Source of the DNA: Bovifimicola ammoniilytica
GTDB lineage: Bacteria > Bacillota > Clostridia > Lachnospirales > Lachnospiraceae
Direction of reading: 5' to 3'
NCBI RefSeq assembly: GCF_025567085.1
Contig: NZ_JAOQJN010000002.1
Location: forward strand, 186,001-250,000
DNA: 64,000 nucleotides
Shown: one piece after another, positions 51,138-59,520 of the stretch
Layout of the letters: each line of letters starts with the position of its first letter
How positions within the stretch are numbered: position 1 is the stretch's first letter
Notes under the pieces: generated by a model
What the model was told of the DNA's origin: nothing
The model's database searches: none
Seen by the model: only the letters and a program-made list of their open reading frames with translations
Program-made: the position numbers and the translations under genes

Positions 51138-51976
51138 TGAATACTAAAACAAAACAGACTGTATTTAAGACATTAGTTATAGTAATATTAACCATCTGCT
51201 CCTTGGTTGTATTATATCCAATTGTTTATGTTATAAGTAATGCATTTTCGCCAAAAGCAACAGCAGCAAACAGTAATCCAATACCATTTGCTGATGGATT
51301 TAGTACAATACAGTTTGAAAAGTTATTTAATGAGACAAATTATTTGCTTTGGTTCCAGAATACATTTATTATTGCGCTTTGTACAGCAATCTTAACAGTT
51401 ATATGTTGTTCATTAGCAGCATATGTATTCTCAAGATTCAAATTTATGTTTAAAAAAAGTATGATGATGGCTATGTTAATCCTTCAGATTTTCCCATCAT
51501 TTGTTGGTATGATAGCTATATTCGTTATTATTAACAGAATACATGCATACAACCAGTTATGGGGATTAGTACTTGTATATGTTGCAGGTAATATTCCATA
51601 TAACACTTGGCTCGTTAAGAGTTACCTTGATACAATTCCTAAGTCACTTGATGAAGCAGCAAGAATTGATGGTGCTAACCACTTAAAGATTTTCTTCAGA
51701 GTCATTCTTCCAATTGCAAGACCAATGATTATTTTCCTTGCAATTACAAGTTTCACAGGACCATGGATGGATTGGATCTTCCCTAAGATGGTATTAGGAC
51801 AGAATGAAAAGTATACGCTTGCAATCGGTCTTATCAGCTTTATCGATGGTACAAGAAACCAGTTTACATTATTTGCAGCAGGTGCATTAGTAATTTGTAT
51901 TCCATTTGTTATTTTCTTCATCATTTCACAGAAAGCAATGACAACTGGACTTGGTGCAGCAGCTGTTAAGGAATAA
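51137..51976 (+). CDS. malG: Maltodextrin-type ABC transporter permease (MalG-like)
   Basis: A 279-residue membrane protein with six membrane segments and the EAA loop DEAARIDGANHLKIFFRVIL near residues 172-191. GNIPYNTWLVKSYLDTIP just before it and GPWMDWIFPKMV near 213 match MalG. GGAGGGTGA lies inside malF. It ends the mal operon; a terminator follows. It is the partner of MalF in the importer; the ATPase must be encoded elsewhere. Confidence 0.92.
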   Translation: MNTKTKQTVFKTLVIVILTICSLVVLYPIVYVISNAFSPKATAANSNPIPFADGFSTIQFEKLFNETNYLLWFQNTFIIALCTAILTVICCSLAAYVFSRFKFMFKKSMMMAMLILQIFPSFVGMIAIFVIINRIHAYNQLWGLVLVYVAGNIPYNTWLVKSYLDTIPKSLDEAARIDGANHLKIFFRVILPIARPMIIFLAITSFTGPWMDWIFPKMVLGQNEKYTLAIGLISFIDGTRNQFTLFAAGALVICIPFVIFFIISQKAMTTGLGAAAVKE

Positions 51977-52008
51977 TTTTTCGAATTATTTAGTAATAAG
52001 CATATTAA

Positions 52009-52034
52009 GAACCTCTGGTTATACAGAGGTTCTT
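52009..52034 (+). terminator. Terminator of the mal operon
   Basis: AGAACCTCTG pairs with CAGAGGTTCT around a small loop, followed by TTGTTAT. Confidence 0.75.
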
Positions 52035-52110
52035 TGTTATATAGAAGTATTTTGTCCAATATAGAAATTGTGTGTATGCGATTCTATGTGATTCTATATA
52101 GAAAAAAGTA

Positions 52111-52139
52111 TTGACAAATAAATACATATGAGGTAGTAT
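52111..52139 (+). promoter_or_regulatory. Promoter for the trp T-box/operon
   Basis: TTGACA at 52111-52116 and TAGTAT at 52134-52139, 17-base spacer. Confidence 0.75.
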
Positions 52140-52144
52140 GTATA

Positions 52145-52423
52145 AAAATAAATATGTAAACCGTTGATGTGGAGATAAAAATGGTTGTGCATTTACAGAG
52201 AGTCGTGATGCTGAGAATCGACAAAACGCAGATTATTAAATGGACCACAGAGGGCATGATGAAAAGTGTTTTACTTAGTATCTCATGACGTAGTGCATAC
52301 GTTAGTTGCTAGGAATATGTTAGTATTCTGAATAAGGTGTACGATTTATCGTAAATCAAGGTGGTACCGCGAAAGTATATTCGTCCTTGACAGAACAGAG
52401 ATGTTTTGTCAAGGACTTTTTTA
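52145..52423 (+). promoter_or_regulatory. Tryptophan T-box leader with terminator
   Basis: Contains the T-box sequence AAGGTGGTACCGCG at 52358-52371, Stem I with an AGAG box near 52198, and the specifier region reading TTAAATGGACCACAG, so the specifier codon is TGG (52241-52243), tryptophan. A terminator follows: GTCCTTGACA pairs with TGTCAAGGAC at 52383-52416, then TTTTTT. Uncharged tRNA-Trp would pair with the leader and prevent termination, switching on trpEGDCFBA. Confidence 0.95.
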
Positions 52424-52525
52424 TTTACCAGGAAATTTCGTTGAAATTGTCCTGGTAAGTAAAAAATGCTCCGCGAGGATCGCACTGCGGCTGAGAATGT
52501 CGCAAGCAACATTCTTTATTCTTTA
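52424..52525 (+). other. Two hairpins between the T-box terminator and trpE
   Basis: TTACCAGGA...TCCTGGTAA (about 52425-52459) and AGAATGT...ACATTCT (about 52494-52515) with a G+C-rich stretch (GCTCCGCGAGGATCGCACTG) between. They lie after the T-box terminator but 140 or more bases before trpE, so the leader is unusually long. No gene is seen in 52526-52662. Confidence 0.55.
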
Positions 52526-52662
52526 ATATGAAAACAATACACAACAAAATACAAAATCAGAATAGAATGTAGTTTATTACCATATGATTTTACAGATAAT
52601 TAAACATAATATACAACCTTCATTTTGGAATGTCTGACATAAAGAAATGGAGGTTTTTTAAT

Positions 52663-54132
52663 ATGAAATTTTTACCATCACTTGAAGAAGCGATTGAATT
52701 AAAGAAGTTAGAAGAATATAAGATTGTACCAATAAGCACAGAGATTTTATCAGATATAAAGACACCGATTGAAGTTATGAGATTATTAAAGAATGTAAGC
52801 AGTCATTGCTATATGTTAGAGAGTATAGAGGATAATAGAAACTGGGGAAGATATACATTCTTAGGTTATGAACCAAAGATGGAGATAACCTGTACAAATT
52901 CAAGATTAGTTATAAAAGGAGAAAAGAAATTAGAAGTTCTTACAAGTAACCCGGGACAATACATAAGAGAAATACTTAATGACTATAAGAGCAAGAAATA
53001 TGATTATCTTCCAACATTTACAGGTGGACTGGTAGGATATTTTTCATATGACTATATAAAATACGCAGAACATTCATTAAATCTTGATTCTAAAGATGAA
53101 GAACACTTTAAAGATGTAGATTTAATGTTATTTGATAAGGTAATAGCATTTGATCATTTCAGACAGAAGATAATACTTATACAAAATGTTAAATTAGAAA
53201 ATATCGAAAATGATTATGACAAGGCTGTTAAAGAGTTAGAAAAAATGATTGAACTTATTACAAATTATAAGGCTAAGGAGATACCTAAAGGAAGAAAGAC
53301 TTCAGATTACAGATATCTGTTTGAAGAAGATGAGTATAAAAAAAAGGTTGAAATCACAAAGAATCATATTAAAGAAGGAAATATATTTCAATTAGTTTTA
53401 TCTAATAGAATTGAAGCAGACTATGAAGGAAGCCTTTTTGATACATATAGAACTCTTAGAACACTTAATCCATCACCATATATGTTCTATTTTTCAAGTG
53501 GTGATATAGAAATGGCAGGTGCGTCACCAGAAACACTTGTTAAAGTAACAAACGGTGAAGTCAGAACATTTCCATTAGCGGGAACCAGACCAAGGGGAAA
53601 AGATGATGAAGAAGATAAGAAATTAGAAAAAGAACTTCTTGCTGATGAGAAAGAATTGTCAGAACATAATATGTTAGTCGATTTAGGAAGAAATGATTTA
53701 GGAAAGATTTGTAAATATGGAAGTGTTAAGGTAGAAAAATATATGGAGATACAGAGATATTCACACGTAATGCATATCGGTTCGACAGTATATGGAAAGA
53801 TAAGAGATGATAAAGATACAGTAGATGCGATTGAAGCAGTGTTACCGGCAGGAACATTGTCGGGAGCACCTAAAATCAGAGCATGTAAGATAATAAATAA
53901 ACTTGAGAACAATAAGAGAGGTGTATATGGTGGTGCAATCGGATACCTTGATTTCTCTGGAAATATGGATACATGTATAGCAATCAGACTTGCATTTAAG
54001 AAAAATGGTAAAGTATTCATAAGGTCAGGTGCAGGAATAGTGGCAGACAGTGTTCCGGAAAATGAATTTAAGGAATGTATTAATAAAGCAAAAGCAGTAT
54101 TAACAGCACTTGAAATGGCAGAAAATATTTAA
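52663..54132 (+). CDS. trpE: Anthranilate synthase component I
   Basis: Makes anthranilate from chorismate with TrpG. 489 residues: MKFLPSLEEAIELKK start, the feedback-type LESIEDNRNWGRYTFLG near 52, and the catalytic core with MAGASPETLVKV near 285, TFPLAGTRPRGKD near 302 and LPAGTLSGAPKIRACK near 394-409. The start at 52663 has GGAGG 9 bases upstream; an earlier ATG at 52630 does not. Its end runs past the trpG ribosome site (GGAGG), giving close coupling. Expression should be set by the upstream Trp T-box. Confidence 0.97.
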   Translation: MKFLPSLEEAIELKKLEEYKIVPISTEILSDIKTPIEVMRLLKNVSSHCYMLESIEDNRNWGRYTFLGYEPKMEITCTNSRLVIKGEKKLEVLTSNPGQYIREILNDYKSKKYDYLPTFTGGLVGYFSYDYIKYAEHSLNLDSKDEEHFKDVDLMLFDKVIAFDHFRQKIILIQNVKLENIENDYDKAVKELEKMIELITNYKAKEIPKGRKTSDYRYLFEEDEYKKKVEITKNHIKEGNIFQLVLSNRIEADYEGSLFDTYRTLRTLNPSPYMFYFSSGDIEMAGASPETLVKVTNGEVRTFPLAGTRPRGKDDEEDKKLEKELLADEKELSEHNMLVDLGRNDLGKICKYGSVKVEKYMEIQRYSHVMHIGSTVYGKIRDDKDTVDAIEAVLPAGTLSGAPKIRACKIINKLENNKRGVYGGAIGYLDFSGNMDTCIAIRLAFKKNGKVFIRSGAGIVADSVPENEFKECINKAKAVLTALEMAENI

Positions 54133-54151
54133 GAAATGGAGGAAAAGACAA

Positions 54152-54718
54152 ATGATTTTATTAATTGATAATTATGATAGTTTTTCGTATAACCTGGTTC
54201 AGTTAATTGGTGAAATAAACAGTGACATTAAAGTTATCAGAAATGATGAACTATGTGTTAAAGAAATAGATGAACTACAACCGGAAGCAATCATTATTTC
54301 ACCAGGTCCGGGACGTCCGTCGGAAGCAGGTGTATGCATAGATGTTATAAAAGAACTTGGCAGCAAATATAAGATTCTAGGCGTATGTTTAGGACATCAG
54401 TCAATCTGTGAAGCATTTGGAACAAAAATTATTTATGCTAAACAGCTGATGCATGGTAAACAATCAGAAATTACATTAGACAGTGATTCAAAGATATTCA
54501 AAGGACTTGATAATAAAATAAGAGTAGCCAGATATCATTCACTTGCAGCAGATAAAGGGTCTTTAGGTGATGAATTAAAGATTATTGCGTTGACAGATGA
54601 CGATGAGATTATGGCAGTAGAACATAAGAAATATGATATATATGGTGTACAGTTTCATCCGGAATCAATACTAACACCAGATGGAAGAACGATAATTGAA
54701 AATTTCTTAAATATATAA
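54152..54718 (+). CDS. trpG: Anthranilate synthase component II (glutamine amidotransferase)
   Basis: Releases ammonia from glutamine for TrpE. 188 residues: MILLIDNYDSFSYNLVQL start, IISPGPGRPSEAG near 48, the nucleophile C79 in GVCLGHQSI, and the catalytic HPES near 169. The start at 54152 follows GGAGG by 9 bases. Some relatives double as p-aminobenzoate synthase subunits (PabA), but the operon points to trp. It is 19 bases after trpE. Confidence 0.96.
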   Translation: MILLIDNYDSFSYNLVQLIGEINSDIKVIRNDELCVKEIDELQPEAIIISPGPGRPSEAGVCIDVIKELGSKYKILGVCLGHQSICEAFGTKIIYAKQLMHGKQSEITLDSDSKIFKGLDNKIRVARYHSLAADKGSLGDELKIIALTDDDEIMAVEHKKYDIYGVQFHPESILTPDGRTIIENFLNI

Positions 54719-54751
54719 AAATATGTAAGGCATATAGAAAAGAGGTAAATT

Positions 54752-55759
54752 ATGATTAAAGAAGCAATATTAAAATTAGCAAAAAAAGAGGATATAGGAT
54801 ATGATATGGCAATGGAAGTAATGGACGAAATAATGAGTGGAAAAGCTACTGATGTTCAGATAAGTTCATTTCTTACAGCAATGAGTATGAAAGGTGAAAC
54901 AATTGAAGAGATAACAGGCAGTGCTAAAGGTATGAGAGCGCATAGTGTAAAACTATTAGACCATCAGAATGTACTTGAAATTGTGGGAACAGGTGGAGAT
55001 GGTTCTAACTCAATTAACATATCAACAATTGCATCAATTATTGTCTCGGCAGCAGGAGTTAAAGTTGCTAAACATGGTAACAGGGCAGCTTCAAGTAAAT
55101 GTGGTACTGCTGATGTATTAGAAGCCTTAGGAGTAAATATTACTATTTCTCCTGAAAAAAGTACAGAAATACTTGAAAAGATTGGAATCTGCTTCTTGTT
55201 TGCCCAGAGTTACCATGCGTCTATGAAATATGTAGGTCCGGTAAGAAAAGAACTGGGAATCAGAACAATATTTAATATTTTAGGACCTTTAACTAATCCG
55301 GCAGGTGCAAATATGCAGTTGCTTGGTGTATATGATGAAGAACTTGTAGAACCACTTGCAAAAGTATTATTTAATCTTGGTGTAAACAATGCAATGGTAG
55401 TCTATGGTCAGGATAAGATTGATGAGATTTCGATGAGCGCACCTACAACTGTATGTGAGGTGAGAAATGGACATTATACTTCATATGAGATTAAACCTGA
55501 AGATTTTGGTTTCACAAGATGCGATAAGAAAGATATTGAGGGTGGAACTCCACAAGAAAATGCAGCTTATGCATTAGAAATTTTGAAAGGTGCAAAAGGA
55601 CCAAAGACAGATGCTGTACTTATCAATGCCGGAGCTGCCATACATATTGCAAAACCTGATGTTAGTATAAGCGAAGGTATAAAAATTGCAAGAGAAACAT
55701 TAGAGAGTGGAAAGGCATTAAAACAATTAGAAGAATTTGTTAAATTTTCCAATATGTAA
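54752..55759 (+). CDS. trpD: Anthranilate phosphoribosyltransferase
   Basis: Joins anthranilate to PRPP. 335 residues: MIKEAILKLAKKEDIGYDMA start, EIVGTGGDGSNSINIST near 74-90 (PRPP-binding GTGGD), KHGNRAASSKCGTADVLEAL near 106-125 and TIFNILGPLTNPA near 172. AGAGGT precedes the ATG. It follows trpG by 33 bases and is followed 16 bases later by trpC. Confidence 0.97.
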   Translation: MIKEAILKLAKKEDIGYDMAMEVMDEIMSGKATDVQISSFLTAMSMKGETIEEITGSAKGMRAHSVKLLDHQNVLEIVGTGGDGSNSINISTIASIIVSAAGVKVAKHGNRAASSKCGTADVLEALGVNITISPEKSTEILEKIGICFLFAQSYHASMKYVGPVRKELGIRTIFNILGPLTNPAGANMQLLGVYDEELVEPLAKVLFNLGVNNAMVVYGQDKIDEISMSAPTTVCEVRNGHYTSYEIKPEDFGFTRCDKKDIEGGTPQENAAYALEILKGAKGPKTDAVLINAGAAIHIAKPDVSISEGIKIARETLESGKALKQLEEFVKFSNM

Positions 55760-55775
55760 AAAGGAATGAACTAAA

Positions 55776-56567
55776 ATGATATTAGATAAGATAGTTGAAA
55801 GCACGAAGATTCGTGTCAATAAAATTTACGAGAATGAAAATGTTAATAAAATCAAGGAAGATGCAATAGAACTCGCAAAGAATGATAAGGATAAATACAG
55901 GTTTGAAAAGTCACTTAAGACAAAACCAATTGCATTTATATGTGAAGTTAAAAAGGCATCTCCATCAAAAGGCATTATAGCAAAAGATTTTCCGTATGTA
56001 GAAATTGCAAAAGAATATGAAGCTTCAGGTGCAAATGCGATTTCTGTGCTTACAGAGCCGGATTACTTTAAAGGAAGTGTGGATTTTCTTAAAGAAATAA
56101 GTAAAAATGTAGATATTCCATTGTTAAGAAAAGATTTTATAATAGATGAGATTCAGATATATGAAGCAAAGGTAATAAGAGCAAGTGCAATATTACTTAT
56201 TTGTGCAATATTAGATGAAGATACATTAAAGAGATATTTTAAAATTGCAGATGACTTAGGAATGTCGGTACTTGTTGAAGCCCATGATGAAGAAGAAATA
56301 CAGAAGGCTATAAGATGTGGAGCAAGAATCATAGGTGTTAATAACAGAAATCTTAAAGACTTTACTGTGGATATTAATAACAGTATTAATCTGCGAAAGT
56401 CAGTTGATGAAGATATTATATTTGTTTCAGAAAGTGGAATTAAAAATTCTAAAGATATAAAGAGACTTGTTGAAAATAATGTTAATGCTGTATTAATAGG
56501 TGAGACATTAATGAAATGCAGTGATAAGGCAGCAATGATTAAAGATTTAAAATCTGAAGTAGTCTGA
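55776..56567 (+). CDS. trpC: Indole-3-glycerol phosphate synthase
   Basis: Ring closure of carboxyphenylamino-deoxyribulose phosphate to indole-glycerol phosphate. 263 residues, (beta/alpha)8: AFICEVKKASPSKGIIAKDF near 48-67, ISVLTEPDYFKGSVDFL near 87, LRKDFIIDE near 113, IGVNNRNLKDFTVD near 187 and FVSESGIK near 214. AAGGAATG precedes the ATG. It is separate from trpF, unlike the fused enterobacterial form. Confidence 0.96.
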   Translation: MILDKIVESTKIRVNKIYENENVNKIKEDAIELAKNDKDKYRFEKSLKTKPIAFICEVKKASPSKGIIAKDFPYVEIAKEYEASGANAISVLTEPDYFKGSVDFLKEISKNVDIPLLRKDFIIDEIQIYEAKVIRASAILLICAILDEDTLKRYFKIADDLGMSVLVEAHDEEEIQKAIRCGARIIGVNNRNLKDFTVDINNSINLRKSVDEDIIFVSESGIKNSKDIKRLVENNVNAVLIGETLMKCSDKAAMIKDLKSEVV

Positions 56568-56627
56568 CCAGAAATAATCTAAGAAAGAAAAATAAGTTGC
56601 CTTATACATTTAAGAATGGAGAAATAT

Positions 56628-57245
56628 ATGTCTAAGATTAAGATATGTGGATTATCAAGAAAATGTGATATTGATTATGTAAATGAATTAATGCCTGACT
56701 ATATTGGCTTTGTATTTGCAAAGAGCAGACGACAGATTGACAGAAGAAAAGCTGAGAAATTAAGAGAAATGCTTAATGAAAATATACAGACTGTAGGTGT
56801 ATTTGTAAATGAAGACATTAACAAGGTTGCGTATATGGCAAATAATAGTATAATAGATATGATTCAACTTCATGGAAGTGAGGATGAAACATATGTTAAA
56901 AGTCTTAGATATAAGACTGATGCTAAGATTATTAAGGCATTTAAGATTAATTCATATGAAGATATTAAGATGGCTAATGAATCAGATGCAGAGTATATAT
57001 TGCTTGATAATGGTAATGGTGGAACAGGTGAATGCTTTGACTGGAGTTATGTTGATAATATAGACAGGCCGTATTTCTTAGCAGGTGGAATTAACGAAAG
57101 TAATTTAGGAGCAGCGCTTAGGTTACAACCATATGCAATAGATCTTAGCAGTGGCATTGAAACGGATGGTTTTAAGGATTATAATAAGATTAAAAATGTC
57201 ATAAGAACTGTAAGAGGTTCATTGCCTGACCACAATAAATATTAA
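56628..57245 (+). CDS. trpF: Phosphoribosylanthranilate isomerase
   Basis: Isomerises phosphoribosylanthranilate (Amadori rearrangement). 205 residues: KIKICGLSRKCDIDYVNEL start, GFVFAKSRRQIDRRKAEKLR near 29-48, IQLHGSEDETYV near 82 and LAGGINESNL near 148 with SSGIETDGFKDYNKI near 170. The start at 56628 has GGAGA 8 bases upstream; an ATG at 56616 overlaps that site. It lies in the trp operon between trpC and trpB. Confidence 0.96.
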   Translation: MSKIKICGLSRKCDIDYVNELMPDYIGFVFAKSRRQIDRRKAEKLREMLNENIQTVGVFVNEDINKVAYMANNSIIDMIQLHGSEDETYVKSLRYKTDAKIIKAFKINSYEDIKMANESDAEYILLDNGNGGTGECFDWSYVDNIDRPYFLAGGINESNLGAALRLQPYAIDLSSGIETDGFKDYNKIKNVIRTVRGSLPDHNKY

Positions 57246-57280
57246 ATACCAAACCAAAATGACGGAAAGGATATACAATA

Positions 57281-58480
57281 ATGGAAAACAGTTACTTGAA
57301 AAATGGACGATTCGGAGATTTCGGTGGACAATACATACCGGAAACACTGATGAATGAGATAAAGAAATTAGATGAAGCATATGCTTTTTATAAAAATGAC
57401 AAAGAATTTAATGATGAATTGAATACATTATTAAAAGAATATGCAGGCAGACCATCACTTTTATATTATGCTGAAAAGATGACTAAAGATTTAGGTGGTG
57501 CTAAAATATATATTAAACGAGAAGACTTGAATCATACAGGTTCTCATAAGATTAATAATGTATTAGGTCAGGTCCTTATGGCCAAGAAGATGGGTAAGAC
57601 AAGAGTTATAGCTGAAACAGGAGCAGGTCAGCATGGTGTGGCAACAGCTACAGTAGCAGCACTTCTTGGAATGGAATGCGAAATATTTATGGGAAAGGAA
57701 GATACCGAACGTCAGGCACTTAATGTATACCGTATGGAATTATTAGGAGCTAAAGTGCACGCAGTTACAAGTGGTACAATGACACTTAAAGATGCAGTTA
57801 ATGAAGCATTTAAGGAATGGACAAGACGAGTTGACGATACTCAGTATGTTTTGGGTTCAGTTATGGGACCACATCCATTTCCTATGATAGTAAGGGATTT
57901 TCAAAGTGTAATAAGTAAGGAAGCAAGGGAACAGATATTAGATAAAGAGGGACGTTTACCAGATGCAGTAGTAGCTTGTGTAGGTGGTGGAAGCAATGCA
58001 ATGGGAATGTTCTATAATTTCATAAATGATGAGAATGTAAAGCTTATAGGTTGTGAAGCAGCAGGACGAGGAATTGATACTGATAAACATGCGGCAACAA
58101 TTGCAAAAGGAAGCCTTGGTGTATTTCATGGTATGAAATCGTTATTCTGTCAGAATGATGAGGGACAGATTGCACCTGTATATTCGATATCAGCAGGTCT
58201 TGATTATCCGGGAATAGGTCCAGAACATGCATATCTTAATTCTGTTGGCAGAGCAAAATATGTAAGCATTACTGATGATGAAGCTGTAAATGCATTTGAA
58301 TATATTGCAAGAACAGAAGGAATTATATGTGCGATTGAAAGTGCTCATGCAGTTGCAGAGGTTATTAAATTAGCACCAACAATGAAGAAAGATGAGATAA
58401 TAATAGTATGCCTGTCAGGACGTGGAGATAAAGACGTTGCGGCAATAGCAAGATATAGAGGAGTGGACTTACATGAGTAG
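57281..58480 (+). CDS. trpB: Tryptophan synthase beta chain
   Basis: PLP enzyme joining indole and serine to give tryptophan. 399 residues: GRFGDFGGQYIPETLM near 8-23, KREDLNHTGSHKINN near 84-98 with the PLP lysine in HTGSHK, ETGAGQHGVATATVAALLGM near 114-133, and CVGGGSNAMGMFYNF near 235. It is the TrpB1 class that pairs with TrpA. The trpA start overlaps its end by 8 bases, as is usual. Confidence 0.98.
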   Translation: MENSYLKNGRFGDFGGQYIPETLMNEIKKLDEAYAFYKNDKEFNDELNTLLKEYAGRPSLLYYAEKMTKDLGGAKIYIKREDLNHTGSHKINNVLGQVLMAKKMGKTRVIAETGAGQHGVATATVAALLGMECEIFMGKEDTERQALNVYRMELLGAKVHAVTSGTMTLKDAVNEAFKEWTRRVDDTQYVLGSVMGPHPFPMIVRDFQSVISKEAREQILDKEGRLPDAVVACVGGGSNAMGMFYNFINDENVKLIGCEAAGRGIDTDKHAATIAKGSLGVFHGMKSLFCQNDEGQIAPVYSISAGLDYPGIGPEHAYLNSVGRAKYVSITDDEAVNAFEYIARTEGIICAIESAHAVAEVIKLAPTMKKDEIIIVCLSGRGDKDVAAIARYRGVDLHE

Positions 58481-59255
58481 AATAGAAAATGCATTCAAGA
58501 ATGGTAAAGCATTCATAGGATTTCTTACAGCAGGAGATCCCAGTCTTGATAAAACAGAAGAATTTGTATTAGAAATGGCAAATGCAGGAGCAGACCTAAT
58601 AGAAATAGGCGTACCTTTTTCTGATCCGATAGCTGAGGGTTCAGTAATACAGGAAGCTAATATAAGAGCGCTTAGTGCGGGTTGTACTGTAGAAAAAGTA
58701 TTTGAAACAGTTAAGAAGATAAGAACTAAGACAGATATTCCACTTGTATTTCTTACATATTTAAACCCTGTATTTCATTATGGATATGAGGCATTTATGA
58801 AGAGATGTAATGAATGTGGAGTTGACGGATTAATTATACCTGATATGCCATATGAAGAGAAAGGAGAGATACTTCCTTTTGCAAAATCACACAATATAGA
58901 TATTATATCAATGATTGCACCTACATCAGCTAAACGTATTGAGATGATAGCTAAAGAAGCAACAGGCTTTATATATGTAGTATCTTCAATGGGGGTAACA
59001 GGTGTACGTTCAGAAATTAAGACAGACCTTGAGTCAATAATAAAGGTAATTAAAGAAAGTACAAATACACCTGCAGCGATTGGTTTTGGTATAAGCACAC
59101 CAGAGCAGGCTAAACATTTCTCGGAATTTGCAGATGGTGTAATAGTTGGAAGTGCAATTGTAAAAATTATTGCAGAATATGGTGAAGATGCAACACCACA
59201 TCTTTATGATTATGTCAAATCAATGAAAGAAGCTAATGTGAAAAATACAGATTGA
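58473..59255 (+). CDS. trpA: Tryptophan synthase alpha chain
   Basis: Cleaves indole-glycerol phosphate to indole, which is channelled to TrpB. 260 residues, (beta/alpha)8: GKAFIGFLTAGDPSLDKT near 11-28, the catalytic Glu in LIEIGVPFSDPIAEGSVIQ near 42-60, DGLIIPDMPYEE near 121, VVSSMGVTGVRSE near 169 and IGFGISTPEQAKHFSEFADG near 203. It is the last gene of trpEGDCFBA. Spacing after it is 265 bases, with an untypical hairpin rather than a clean terminator. Confidence 0.97.
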   Translation: MSRIENAFKNGKAFIGFLTAGDPSLDKTEEFVLEMANAGADLIEIGVPFSDPIAEGSVIQEANIRALSAGCTVEKVFETVKKIRTKTDIPLVFLTYLNPVFHYGYEAFMKRCNECGVDGLIIPDMPYEEKGEILPFAKSHNIDIISMIAPTSAKRIEMIAKEATGFIYVVSSMGVTGVRSEIKTDLESIIKVIKESTNTPAAIGFGISTPEQAKHFSEFADGVIVGSAIVKIIAEYGEDATPHLYDYVKSMKEANVKNTD

Positions 59256-59281
59256 TATCTGATTTTTCATACAGTTATTTA

Positions 59282-59370
59282 TGTCGCAGGAATCACAAAT
59301 AGCATCTTTCATAGAGCAAATTCTGAAATTTATCCTGCGATTCCTCCGGCGTTTTGCAACTGCAGAATGG
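59282..59370 (+). other. Hairpin element after trpA
   Basis: GTCGCAGGAAT (59283-59293) partly pairs with ATCCTGCGAT (about 59333-59342) across about 40 bases; a G+C-rich tail (CCTCCGGCG, then GCAACTGCAG) follows. There is no T-run. It may stabilise or process the trp mRNA end or be a repeat element. The remaining space to 59520 is AT-rich, with a TATAAT at 59464-59469 as a likely -10 for the next gene. Confidence 0.45.
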
Positions 59371-59520
59371 AGAATATTATATAGATACGAATATTATATA
59401 GATAATATCTAATAGTTAACAAAAATTTTACTTTTTTATATAGATTAAAATTATGAATTGTAATATAATATGCCTGTCGTTTCGTGTAAAAAAATAATAT
59501 GAATAGATTGGTGTGGAAAT

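Noticed and set aside
47316..52550. Shared 18-base tract (AATACACAACAAAATACA) at the scpA end and before trpE
   Set aside because: Short, low-complexity and isolated; no longer homology around it, so probably coincidence.
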